Below, in pieces: positions 16,441 through 24,913 of a stretch of DNA of 64,000 nucleotides. Location of the stretch: the NCBI GenBank assembly GCA_019638385.1, contig JAHBTW010000002.1:310001-374000 (forward strand). The letters run 5' to 3'. Every line of letters starts with the position of its first letter. Positions within the stretch are counted from its first letter, which is position 1. The translations under genes were made by a program, and so were the position numbers. A model generated the notes under the pieces. The model was not told the origin of the DNA and did not search any database. It saw only the letters and a list, made by a program, of their open reading frames with translations. Source of the DNA: Saprospiraceae bacterium. GTDB lineage: Bacteria; Bacteroidota; Bacteroidia; Chitinophagales; Saprospiraceae.

Positions 16441-17745
16441 ATGAAAAAAACAGTCAAAGTATTCAAGTTCGGCGGGGCATCTCTCAAAGACCCCGATGCG
16501 ATCAAAAATGTGGCGTCTATTCTCGAACGCTTCCGAAAGGAAAAGCTCATCATCGTCGTGTCGGCTATGGGAAAAACCACCAACGCTTTGGAAAAAGTGG
16601 TGGGCGCACACAACGAGGGCAACAGCGATACCGCCCGACGCCTGCTGGCCGACATCAAGTCGGCGCATTACAGCATCATGGACGCGCTGTTTGAACCCGG
16701 CGACGAAGCGTACGCATTGGTCAACGACACCTTCGTGGAAAGCGAGTGGGTGCTCGATGAGCCGCCGCACGAGAATTACGACTTTATGTACGATCAAATC
16801 GTATGTGTTGGCGAGTTAGTCGCCTCCCGCATCGTGACCGCTTACCTCAACCGGCGCGGCCTGCCCACCCAATGGTTGGACGCCCGCGACATCATCCTCA
16901 CCGACGACATCTACCGCGAGGGATGGGTGCAATGGGAGGAAACTGAGGAGCGCTTTGCGCGCAAAGTGCCCGCTATGCTCGATGCGCCGGGGTTCATTCT
17001 TACGCAGGGTTTCATCGGCACTACCAACGAAAACTTCACCACCACGCTGGGCAGGGAAGGCTCCGACTACACGGCGGCCATTTTCTCTTATCTCAGCGAG
17101 GCCGACAGCATGACGATTTGGAAAGATGTGCCGGGCGTACTCACCGCCGACCCGCGCATTTTCGACAACGTGGCCAAGCTCGACCGGCTCTCCTACAAAG
17201 AGGCCATTGAGATGACTTATTACGGCGCAAAGGTCATTCACCCCAAAACCATCAAACCGCTGCAAAACAAAAGCATCCCGCTGTATGTGAAGTCGTTTGT
17301 TGATCCCGACGGCGCGGGCACGGTCATTTCCAATGATGTGGAAGACCCCTACCCGCCGATGGTGGCCGTGGAGCAAAACCAGGCGTTGATGCAAATCTCC
17401 ACCCGCGACTTCTCCTTCGTGGCAGAGCACCACATCAGCCAGTTGTTCAACCTCATCGCCGATCAACGCCTCCAGGTGAACATGATGCAGAACTCCGCCA
17501 TCAGCTTCAGCGTATGCGTCAACGACATAGATGACAAGGTGCTGCGCTTCATCGCCCAAATCGAAAAGGATTTCAAAGTCATACTCGACCGCGACCTACA
17601 ACTCATTACCGTGCGGCACTACACCGAAGGCGTGTTGCAAAACCTCATCGGCGGCAAAATCGTCATGATGGAGGAGCGCAGCCGCGGCACGGTGCAGGTA
17701 GTGGTGAAAGACGTGCCGGTGATCAGTTGGAAGAATGTTTCTTGA
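16441..17745 (+). CDS. lysC: Aspartate kinase
   Basis: 434 residues from the ATG at 16441, which starts MKKTVKVFKFGGASLKD with the kinase motif KFGGASL. Catalyses ATP-dependent phosphorylation of L-aspartate, first step to Lys, Met and Thr. The kinase domain continues with VSAMGKTTNALE, TTLGREGSDYTAA, IWKDVPGVLTADPRI and YYGAKVIHPKTIKPL. The C-terminal ACT region (about 300-434) includes ISTRDFSFVAEH and the family-typical IGGKIVMMEE. It is a monofunctional enzyme, not fused to homoserine dehydrogenase. A frame upstream to 16372 overlaps aconitase and is rejected. The long inverted repeat at 17757 lies 11 bases after its stop and may end the transcript. Confidence 0.94.
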   Translation: MKKTVKVFKFGGASLKDPDAIKNVASILERFRKEKLIIVVSAMGKTTNALEKVVGAHNEGNSDTARRLLADIKSAHYSIMDALFEPGDEAYALVNDTFVESEWVLDEPPHENYDFMYDQIVCVGELVASRIVTAYLNRRGLPTQWLDARDIILTDDIYREGWVQWEETEERFARKVPAMLDAPGFILTQGFIGTTNENFTTTLGREGSDYTAAIFSYLSEADSMTIWKDVPGVLTADPRIFDNVAKLDRLSYKEAIEMTYYGAKVIHPKTIKPLQNKSIPLYVKSFVDPDGAGTVISNDVEDPYPPMVAVEQNQALMQISTRDFSFVAEHHISQLFNLIADQRLQVNMMQNSAISFSVCVNDIDDKVLRFIAQIEKDFKVILDRDLQLITVRHYTEGVLQNLIGGKIVMMEERSRGTVQVVVKDVPVISWKNVS

Positions 17746-17756
17746 TTATTCAAGAT

Positions 17757-17834
17757 AGCTTCGAGCTGCGAGCCGCGAGCTTCGAGTTTAGGCGTCTCGC
17801 AAAACTCGAAGCTCGAAGCTCATAGCTCGCAGCT
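17757..17834. repeat. Extragenic GAGCTNCGA-type inverted repeat, copy 2
   Basis: The left arm, AGCTTCGAGCTGCGAGCCGC then GAGCTTCGAGTTT (17757-17789), and the right arm, AAACTCGAAGCTCGAAGCTC then ATAGCTCGCAGCT (about 17802-17834), are near reverse complements around a short spacer. The result is a strong hairpin between lysC and pdxH. Unit and layout are shared with 13396-13474. Confidence 0.7.
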
Positions 17835-17855
17835 GCTAATGCTCAAAACAAGCCT

Positions 17856-18503
17856 ATGCTGCTCGATTTAGAAAAACTGCGCCAGGAATACGCCGAGCGC
17901 ACGCTCGACGCCTCCGATGCCGACCCGGACCCGTTCCGACAATTGGAGCACTGGCTCGCCGACGCCCTTGAGGCCGGCTTGCCCGAACCCAATGCCATGA
18001 CGCTGGCCACCTGCACGCCCGACGGCAAACCATCTGCGCGCGTGGTGCTGCTCAAAGGCATCGAAGGCGGCGGTTTGGATTTTTATACCAATTACGAAAG
18101 CCGAAAGGGCCGGGAGTTGGAGGAAAACCCGCGCGCGGCCGTCGTGTTTTTATGGTTGGAATTGCAGCGGCAATTGCGCGTGGAAGGCCGCGTGGAGCGC
18201 GTTTCGGAAGAACAATCCTCGCGGTATTTTCAATCGAGACCCATCGGCAGTCAAATCGGAGCGGCAGCCTCTCCGCAAAGCCGCATCATGAACGACCGCG
18301 CCGAATTGGAGCGCAATTTCGCCGAGTTGGAAAAACAATACAACGAAGCCGGCCACATCTCCCGTCCGCCGCACTGGGGTGGATACCGCATCATTCCCGA
18401 CTGCTTCGAGTTCTGGCAAGGCCGCCGCAGCCGCCTGCACGATCGCCTGCAATATGCGCTTGACGCGGAGGGGAAGTGGCGGTTGGAGCGGCTGGCGCCG
18501 TGA
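17856..18503 (+). CDS. pdxH: Pyridoxamine 5'-phosphate oxidase
   Basis: 215 residues. FMN enzyme that oxidises PNP or PMP to pyridoxal 5'-phosphate. Seen: MTLATCTPDGKPSARVVLLK (about 48-67), FYTNYESRKGRELEENPRAA, EQSSRYFQSRPIGSQIGAAAS (Arg and Ser contacts to PLP/FMN), and the classic C-terminus PPHWGGYRIIP...FWQGRRSRLHDR ending WRLERLAP, which is intact. Length equals the E. coli enzyme within a few residues. The ATG at 17856 follows a strong extragenic hairpin by 21 bases. The convergent rhodanese gene lies 85 bases beyond the stop with a repeat array between. Confidence 0.97.
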   Translation: MLLDLEKLRQEYAERTLDASDADPDPFRQLEHWLADALEAGLPEPNAMTLATCTPDGKPSARVVLLKGIEGGGLDFYTNYESRKGRELEENPRAAVVFLWLELQRQLRVEGRVERVSEEQSSRYFQSRPIGSQIGAAASPQSRIMNDRAELERNFAELEKQYNEAGHISRPPHWGGYRIIPDCFEFWQGRRSRLHDRLQYALDAEGKWRLERLAP

Positions 18504-18506
18504 GGG

Positions 18507-18580
18507 GGGGCATAGAGCATAGAGGCGGTAGGCAGTAGGCGGTACCGCGCACTGCCCACCGTCTACTGCCCACTGCTTAC
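18507..18580. repeat. Composite extragenic repeat: CATAGAG units followed by a GGTAGGCAGT inverted repeat
   Basis: Starts with GGGCATAGAGCATAGAGG, then GCGGTAGGCAGTAGGCGGTA, and returns in the opposite sense as CACTGCCCACCGTCTACTGC. It occupies the convergent gap between pdxH and the rhodanese gene, where the hairpin could act as a two-way terminator. The second motif is shared with 35835-35934. Confidence 0.65.
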
Positions 18581-18588
18581 CATCCGCC

Positions 18589-18903
18589 TCAACGCAAGGC
18601 TCGCCGCATAGCGCCCAGGCTGCCGGCGTTGTACGCCTCGATGCCGGCTGAGCGCAACATGGACTTGGCCATGCCACTGCGATTGCCGGAGCGGCAGTAC
18701 AAAATCACCGGTTTTTTCTTCTTTTGGAAAGCGGCCACCTCCTTGCGTATCCGGTCCAATGGGATATTGACGGCGCCTTTGAGGTGGTCGGCACGAAATT
18801 CTTCCGGGGTGCGCACATCCACGATGAGGGCGCCTTGCGCTTTCAGCGCCTTAAAATCTGCTTTGGGGCCGAAGCCGAGTAATTCTTTGAGAAAAGTCAA
18901 CAT
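18589..18903 (-). CDS. Single-domain rhodanese-like sulfurtransferase
   Basis: 104 residues from the ATG at 18903 (a GTG 9 bases further upstream is possible). A single rhodanese domain: LIVDVRTPEEFRADHLKGAVNIPLDRI in the first half, and the active-site loop YCRSGNRSG with catalytic Cys70, then AGIEAYNAGSL. Cytoplasmic, no signal peptide; probably transfers sulfane sulfur as GlpE/PspE-type proteins do. The substrate is unknown. Convergent with pdxH and separated from it by an extragenic repeat. Confidence 0.9.
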   Translation of the reverse strand: MLTFLKELLGFGPKADFKALKAQGALIVDVRTPEEFRADHLKGAVNIPLDRIRKEVAAFQKKKKPVILYCRSGNRSGMAKSMLRSAGIEAYNAGSLGAMRRALR

Positions 18904-19023
18904 TGGGTACACTGATTTTTCTGCAAAGTACGCCCGGGAGGAAGGAGACGAATGGTGATGTGGGTTACAAAGGAGCGTTAGACCTTGATATTGAAAATTC
19001 GGGCGGCCTCTTCGGCCTTCTCC

Positions 19024-22000
19024 TTATTCCAGCGTAATGCGGTACCACTTCTTCGGATTGGTAATATGTACAACGGTACTCTTCGACTTGTCTTGCCCCG
19101 ATAGTTTGTAATATACCGTCACTTTGACGGGCAATTCATCGTCGCGCACGGCCCCTAACACATCCAATAGCGAGTCTCGGAAAGGATCGGTACTCGTCTT
19201 TTTTCTCGTCTTCGTTTCATAAGTGACGGAATAGGTTTTATCATCCACCTTAGCGCCGGAGACAGCATTTCCGCCGTCATCCACATAGAGTACCAACCGG
19301 TCATTGGCGCCGTTCGACACCCGGCAATCGCCGCCGGCGATTTGATACCCATCTGCGGTGGCGGCGCCCGGCCTGTTATCCCGTGGAGACATGCCCGATA
19401 TGGCGCCGGCAATGTGTCCGATACCGTTCATGATCGCTTCCATTTGCCAGCCTAAGGGTTTATCGTCAATGGTTCTGATCACATTGTTTTCGAATGGATA
19501 GTGCGCGGTCACCGTCTGAAAGTTTTTCATGGTAGCAGCCAGTTGTTTGGGCGCTTCGGCGGGGTGCATTCTGTTAATGGACGCCGAAGGCCCCTGCGAT
19601 TTGCCGCCGATCCATTCTTTGGCGTAAGCCAGAGAGCCGGAAAAATTCACCAGGCCGTCTTTTCCGCTCACCAACCCATTGATGCACTTTACGTTATGGG
19701 AATGCCACACCTCAAGCAATTGCTGCGTCGTCGGGTGGTAGCATTTACAATTCGCAACATTGGTTTGCGCCCTGTAGTTGAGGTTGGCATCCAGATTAAA
19801 CCCGGCAATTTCCGTTCCGCTCAACGGCTCCGGCAAGGCGAGATTTTCCTGTGGGATGGCGTCGGTGTTGAAGGTTAAGGAGGTGTTTGCGGTCAGGGTA
19901 ACCTTGTACGGTCCGTCTTTCAAGGGGATGGGCTCAAAGTACAATTCAAAATAGCGGTATCTGGCCCCGCAGTTTCTACACTGACCGATGGAGACAAAAT
20001 GATAGGGATTTACTTTATCCGAATTTTTGATACTGATGCCGGCGTAGTGAACCAGTTTAAACAACCGGGGCTTAGCTTCCATACTGGTAAGGTTTACCGT
20101 ATTTTTGGGGTCATCCAGTTCAAATAATGCATCAACCGCTTCTTTTTCATCGCGCACCAGAGCCATGATACCGACCACGGTGAATTTATCGGTACGAATG
20201 ACTTTGCTGACCCGAAGATCAACTTTATATAAATCATTGATTTCTTGCTCCGTCTCTTTTTTAAACGCCTGATAATAAGCCGCAGCGCCGGCGGCATTTT
20301 GTATTTTTTGGAGCGCAACATTCAATTCCACTTCTTTGAACAGCAGTGAATTGCCCTGCAACTCGCCCGATCCTGCCTTCCCGACGGCCAGCCGGAAGGG
20401 GTGTTTGCTTGCATTAATCTCCGCAATCTGTTTACCGTTTGATTTTTCGAGTTCGAGGCAATACTGCGACGCTACCCATATTCGGAAACGATCTACTACT
20501 GACCCGATCAGGTTGAAATTCAGTTCTCCATTATCGAGCGTGGCAAACCCCTCATCATAAAAAGAGCGACCATACAGAACGTTAACGGTGGGGCACTTCG
20601 AATGGAGCAAGGTATATTTGATATAGACATCCACGTTGGAAGCATCCATAGGAATCATGGCCATTTCTATGTCAAAATCAAGCACATCTGCAACGGTGTA
20701 TTTTCCTTTCCATACCCCGTGCAGTTTATCCATGATTCCGGGGTCTTTGTTGTCATCGCGCACTACCGGCTGCGGCGCTATTTTTTTAGCAGCTTCGTAC
20801 GTCTTTTTCTTCAGGTCCAAATAGCTGAGTTTTGAATCATCTATTCCTTTGATGGGCGTACTTTTAAATGTTTGGGGGTAGTTTTGCCGGGCCAGTTCAT
20901 ACGGTTTTATGTGTTTAAACAAAGCAGCTTCTACTCCGCGCGCGCTTCCTGCTATCGGCAGCGGAGTTACTTTTTTACTGCTCACAGCAAAATTTTTCCT
21001 CATTTCAAAAACGGATGTCTGACCTTTCGTTTCTTTCATGTACAGCCCCAGATCAAATAAAAAAGCAACGTTTCTCGTCTCTTTGGGCGCCAAATCCAAA
21101 ACAGCAATTCTGTATTTAAAAATATTTTCCGCAGAACCTCTGCTCGTGGAAAAGCCCAATATCGAAGCGGACTCTATCCGTTTTACCCCTAAATCAGCCT
21201 CCAGAAAAAAATGAAGCGTCCGGTCAGTAGGGTTGCTCACCGTGCCCGTCATTAAATATTGCAATTGGCCGAGATTGTAAGAAATGCGGTCAAATAGTGG
21301 AATTTTATCGTTGGACACCGTATTTTTCGACGTGCCCTTAAATTGATCCCCCTCCAGCATCGTCCATTCCGAAAACTTTAACCGGGGGAGCAATTCTGCT
21401 ATTGCAAGGTTGTTCAACACCTTTTTCACATCTACCGTATAGGGACTTCCGGGATATAATTCCAATAGTTTTTCGCAGGCCGTTTTTTCCTGATTGTTGA
21501 TGGCGCACCTCGCTAACTCTTTGTGAACGCGCTCTCGCAAAGACGGGAGTTCTTGATAAATGCGCTCGTAATGATAGGCTGTAAAACTCCGAAGAAGGCC
21601 GGCCGGCAAATCCATCCGCCCAAGCAAATACCGCAAGGCTACTTCTTTGAAATATGCATCCGGCGTTGTTTTGATGTATTCCAATAATCGGTCTATGTTT
21701 TGTACAGAAACATTGTTGATTTTGTCCAATTCATCTGCTTTCTCATTCGGCCCGCAAAGAATGAGCCGGAGCGTATTGTCCGGCATTACATACGACATGG
21801 CGCCCGCTACAAATTTGGCATTGACGGAAGCCGCAGAATCCACCCAACTTAAAGCGCCGTAATTATCATTGGCAATGGAATGACTGGCCGGGCTGTGGTA
21901 GTGATCGTGATAGATATTTACCTTTTTCAAGCCCTTGAGTTCGGATGCAATTTTATTCGCCTTTTGTTTCAAAAACACCACTTTATTGAGCGGAGTGGTT

Positions 22001-22500
22001 TCATTGAGCTTGGTTTTTACATAGTATTGCTCGCCTGTCAGCCGCTTGTCTTTGTAAAAAATGGTGTAAAAACTCATGCTTTTTTCATCAAAAAAAACGT
22101 GGTTTTCTTCCAGAAAATACTTTTTATAAAACTCCTTTTCATAAATATCATCAGCAGCAGCCATCACGCTCCGCCCTATGTATTTAAGCTCCTGTACATT
22201 CCAGATATCAATGAAATAACCGTATCGAAGTTGATGCTCAAAATAATGAGTGGATAGCACAAACAGATATTTATCCTTGTCGGTATAGGCACAGAAATAA
22301 TTCGTGCCAAGCCCGTCTGGAATACCTATTTCCATCGAAATCCAAGGATAAAGGCTTGTCGCCCGAATGGCCTCCTTGTAATGAAACTCAAGGTCGAATG
22401 GCCGCGCCAGTTCGATTTTGAATGAGGAAGATTGGGCTGCCGGAGAGACAACAAATACGAAATAAATAAGCGCCGAAAACAGGAGCGTTCGTAAATTCAT
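19024..22500 (-). CDS. Large secreted orphan protein (1158 aa)
   Basis: I do not recognise this protein as a whole. The N-terminus MNLRTLLFSALIYFVFVVSP...AQ is a signal peptide, so it is exported. The N-terminal half is long and mixed alpha/beta with a helical part (about 270-370). About residues 590-740, starting LHGVWKGKYTVADVLDFDIE, resemble a lipocalin-like beta-barrel. The C-terminal third has cysteine pairs (QCRNCGARY, NCKCYHP). It ends KKWYRITLE without a T9SS sorting domain, so it is probably periplasmic or outer-membrane associated. The ATG at 22500 is chosen over a TTG 9 bases upstream because the signal peptide starts there. Bases look more A/T-rich than in the metabolic genes. It lies 62 bases downstream of the CHAP gene, possibly co-transcribed. 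Confidence 0.75.
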   Translation of the reverse strand: MNLRTLLFSALIYFVFVVSPAAQSSSFKIELARPFDLEFHYKEAIRATSLYPWISMEIGIPDGLGTNYFCAYTDKDKYLFVLSTHYFEHQLRYGYFIDIWNVQELKYIGRSVMAAADDIYEKEFYKKYFLEENHVFFDEKSMSFYTIFYKDKRLTGEQYYVKTKLNETTPLNKVVFLKQKANKIASELKGLKKVNIYHDHYHSPASHSIANDNYGALSWVDSAASVNAKFVAGAMSYVMPDNTLRLILCGPNEKADELDKINNVSVQNIDRLLEYIKTTPDAYFKEVALRYLLGRMDLPAGLLRSFTAYHYERIYQELPSLRERVHKELARCAINNQEKTACEKLLELYPGSPYTVDVKKVLNNLAIAELLPRLKFSEWTMLEGDQFKGTSKNTVSNDKIPLFDRISYNLGQLQYLMTGTVSNPTDRTLHFFLEADLGVKRIESASILGFSTSRGSAENIFKYRIAVLDLAPKETRNVAFLFDLGLYMKETKGQTSVFEMRKNFAVSSKKVTPLPIAGSARGVEAALFKHIKPYELARQNYPQTFKSTPIKGIDDSKLSYLDLKKKTYEAAKKIAPQPVVRDDNKDPGIMDKLHGVWKGKYTVADVLDFDIEMAMIPMDASNVDVYIKYTLLHSKCPTVNVLYGRSFYDEGFATLDNGELNFNLIGSVVDRFRIWVASQYCLELEKSNGKQIAEINASKHPFRLAVGKAGSGELQGNSLLFKEVELNVALQKIQNAAGAAAYYQAFKKETEQEINDLYKVDLRVSKVIRTDKFTVVGIMALVRDEKEAVDALFELDDPKNTVNLTSMEAKPRLFKLVHYAGISIKNSDKVNPYHFVSIGQCRNCGARYRYFELYFEPIPLKDGPYKVTLTANTSLTFNTDAIPQENLALPEPLSGTEIAGFNLDANLNYRAQTNVANCKCYHPTTQQLLEVWHSHNVKCINGLVSGKDGLVNFSGSLAYAKEWIGGKSQGPSASINRMHPAEAPKQLAATMKNFQTVTAHYPFENNVIRTIDDKPLGWQMEAIMNGIGHIAGAISGMSPRDNRPGAATADGYQIAGGDCRVSNGANDRLVLYVDDGGNAVSGAKVDDKTYSVTYETKTRKKTSTDPFRDSLLDVLGAVRDDELPVKVTVYYKLSGQDKSKSTVVHITNPKKWYRITLE

Positions 22501-22562
22501 AATGGCCAAATTACTTAAAATTAAATCGAATTAGAGCTTTCTAAAAATTTAAAATCCTGCTC

Positions 22563-24824
22563 TTACCTGACAATGATGATTCTTTCTGCAACCGTTTCCC
22601 GGCCGACAATCCCCTGAATAAAATAAGGCCCGCTCGGCAAGTCAGTCAAGTCGAATTGAAGGCTCGCGACGCCGGCATTCATCTGTTCGCGAACCAAGCG
22701 CCGAATCACCCTGCCGCTCAAATCGCGAAGGTTTAACTCCACGGATGCATCCGATTCCAATTGGAAAGAACCGTAAAGGACGCCCGAAGTGGGGTTGGGA
22801 TGAAAACTCCAGGAAACAGAAGCCTCAACCACGTTCTGCTCTTTTGTAAGTTGAATGCCTTCCGGATTTCCTGAATCGGCGAGGTTCAGGGTGCTGTAGT
22901 TCATAGCACAAATCTGGAAGGTGCCGGTGGCATTGCCATACCCCCAAATACGGATGTGCAGCCAGGTACCGGGGCTATACCCCGTAATGGTGATGACCGG
23001 CATCAGGCTGCTGTTGCCACCCGGTTGGTTATTATCATCCTCACAAACGATGCCCTGAAGAGCCGTACAGCTTCCATAATATACCGCCATCAAAGCGTCT
23101 GTCAGCGTACCGGCCCAGGTTCTGATGGTAATGATGCCGGTAGAAGGCACCTGAACTTTGAACCATACATCATAAGGATAATAAGGACAAGATGTCGGCG
23201 CGCCGGGATTGGTAGTGTTCGTAGCGCCTACGTTCGTGCCGGATGAATATGTACAACCTGATCCGGCTATAATGGTGGTGGCAGAGCAGGGGTTGTCGTT
23301 GAGGGGGGTTGTTGACAAGGATGTGGTGGTGAATGTCTTCGATGCAGACCAGGTACTCCATACGCCGTTGGCACAACGCACCGCACCCTGATACTCATAG
23401 GTGGTATTGGCTAACAGGCCGCTCGCCGGAGTAGTATTTGCCGACAACTGGGCCGAGGTCGTCCACGAAGTTGTGTTCAGCGCTTTCCAGCGAAATTGAA
23501 CTGCCGTTCCCGTCGCGCTGTTGCTGAGCGTGGCGCTGGTGGACGTCACGCTGCTGTGGTTCATCTGCGCAGTCGTCGGCGCAGCGCAGGTGTTGCCGAG
23601 CGTGGTGAATGTCTTCGATGCAGACCAGGTACTCCATACGCCGTTGGCGCAACGCACCGCACCCTGATACTCATAGGTGGTATTGGCTAACAGGCCGGAT
23701 GTGGCCCAGTTGTTGGACGTGAGCTGAGCCGAATTAGTCCAACTCGATGTATTCAGAGGTCTTCTTCTAAACTGATACAAGGTGCCGGAAGCCGACGTGC
23801 TGATTATAGCCGAACTCGCCGTAACGTTGGAATGATTCATCTGCCCGGTAGTCGGTGCAACGCAGGTGTTGCTGCTGAGGGTGGAAAAAGTGCTTACCGG
23901 GCTCCATAGAGAGTTGCCGCCAGTCGGAGTATAAGCTTTTACCGTCCAATAGTACGTTGTGTTAGGCTGAGGTGCAGCGCAAACCCCTGGTTCTATGGAA
24001 TTCCAAGTGAAGCCGGAGTTCGTTTGCACGTTCTTATTGACCACGAGACTGCCGCCACAGGCGGTTGTTGAGGAGGTAAATCCATTTTGAGATGTCCAGC
24101 CTGAGTTACTGGTTGAAACTTGTATTCTGTATTCTGCGCCGTTTGGTCCCATCCAACCGAAACTTACCGGAATGGTTGTCGTACCACTTATTGGAAACTG
24201 AGGCACCGGAGAATAAATGAGCCCAAGTGGATAGAATTTTGGATAATTACCCGTACCTCTTGTATCGTTGCCATCAAAGGGTAACCAAACAGAACTGGTA
24301 TAACTAAGGCTTACACCCCAGTTATACTCTGAAATGCGATATTGTGTTTTAGCAGCATTAACTTCTTCTACAAACGCTACATGCCCAAAGGAGTTACCTG
24401 GCCAAGGGTCCCACACAACTATCATTCCGGGATTGCGCATACTCATGGGAAGAGGTTCACCGGCTGTGCTTGTAAAGCCGCCAATGATATTATCCCAGTT
24501 GCCACCGTGACGTCCGGTAGCAGTGCAAAGTGTATTGTGGACGGGATCAACACTTGCGGCTGTTAAATGATTGCTCGCTTTTAACTCTTGCATTCTTGCC
24601 TCTACATACCAAGTACACTGCCCGCGCAAATCTTGACTGCCTGTAGTGCAGTTGTAAAAGTAAAAAGCGTTGTTAGTAGTTGCGGATGCGTGAGTGGACG
24701 AGGAATCGATATTCACAGTTCCAGGAAAAGGATTTTGAGCTACAAGTCCGGAGTAACAAAGTATCTGTAAAACGACAAGAAGGGTTACCTGGAAAGTACG
24801 GTGAGACTGAAATGCAGTGTTCAT
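22563..24824 (-). CDS. Secreted CHAP-domain protein with Fn3-like repeats and T9SS type A sorting domain
   Basis: 753 residues from the ATG at 24824, which begins a signal peptide (MNTAFQSHRTFQVTLLVVLQ...VAQ). A CHAP amidase/peptidase domain follows (about 45-190), with nucleophile Cys in RGQCTWYVEARM, His in FGHVAFVEEV and the partner polar residue in RISEYNWG. Next come an Fn3/Ig-like region, two 92-residue repeats (CVAPTTGQMNHS and CAAPTTAQMNHS, each ending NGVWSTWSASKTF), and a pre-peptidase-like beta domain (NDNPCSATTIIAG...WLHIRIWGYG). The C-terminus has SFHPNPTSG and LPSGPYFIQG and ends ERIIIVR, as in T9SS type A CTDs. Probably a cell-surface or released peptidoglycan hydrolase. Confidence 0.9.
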   Translation of the reverse strand: MNTAFQSHRTFQVTLLVVLQILCYSGLVAQNPFPGTVNIDSSSTHASATTNNAFYFYNCTTGSQDLRGQCTWYVEARMQELKASNHLTAASVDPVHNTLCTATGRHGGNWDNIIGGFTSTAGEPLPMSMRNPGMIVVWDPWPGNSFGHVAFVEEVNAAKTQYRISEYNWGVSLSYTSSVWLPFDGNDTRGTGNYPKFYPLGLIYSPVPQFPISGTTTIPVSFGWMGPNGAEYRIQVSTSNSGWTSQNGFTSSTTACGGSLVVNKNVQTNSGFTWNSIEPGVCAAPQPNTTYYWTVKAYTPTGGNSLWSPVSTFSTLSSNTCVAPTTGQMNHSNVTASSAIISTSASGTLYQFRRRPLNTSSWTNSAQLTSNNWATSGLLANTTYEYQGAVRCANGVWSTWSASKTFTTLGNTCAAPTTAQMNHSSVTSTSATLSNSATGTAVQFRWKALNTTSWTTSAQLSANTTPASGLLANTTYEYQGAVRCANGVWSTWSASKTFTTTSLSTTPLNDNPCSATTIIAGSGCTYSSGTNVGATNTTNPGAPTSCPYYPYDVWFKVQVPSTGIITIRTWAGTLTDALMAVYYGSCTALQGIVCEDDNNQPGGNSSLMPVITITGYSPGTWLHIRIWGYGNATGTFQICAMNYSTLNLADSGNPEGIQLTKEQNVVEASVSWSFHPNPTSGVLYGSFQLESDASVELNLRDLSGRVIRRLVREQMNAGVASLQFDLTDLPSGPYFIQGIVGRETVAERIIIVR
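23326..23697 (-). repeat. Near-identical 276-bp tandem modules within the CHAP gene
   Basis: A block of about 95 bases (starting GTGGTGAATGTCTTCGATGC on the plus strand) occurs at about 23326-23421 and again at 23602-23697, 276 bases (92 codons) apart and nearly base-identical, while the flanking parts of the modules have diverged. Confidence 0.75.
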
Positions 24825-24913
24825 AAAATAAGGTTTTTGATGATAAAAAAGATTAAACTTACGGGAACATGTCAAAAAAATGCGGTCGTACAAGTTTTTC
24901 ATGTGTCAGGCTT

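Noticed and set aside
13396-17834. The repeated extragenic hairpins as a CRISPR array
   Set aside because: Unit length is 9-14 bases, there are no unique spacers of constant length, and no cas genes are present.
18978-19022. Minus-strand codons reading KEKAEEAARIFNIKV-stop just after the 1158-aa gene
   Set aside because: It looks protein-like but is only 15 codons outside the gene. The upstream part overlaps the 1158-aa gene in another frame, and nothing supports a start or a frameshift.
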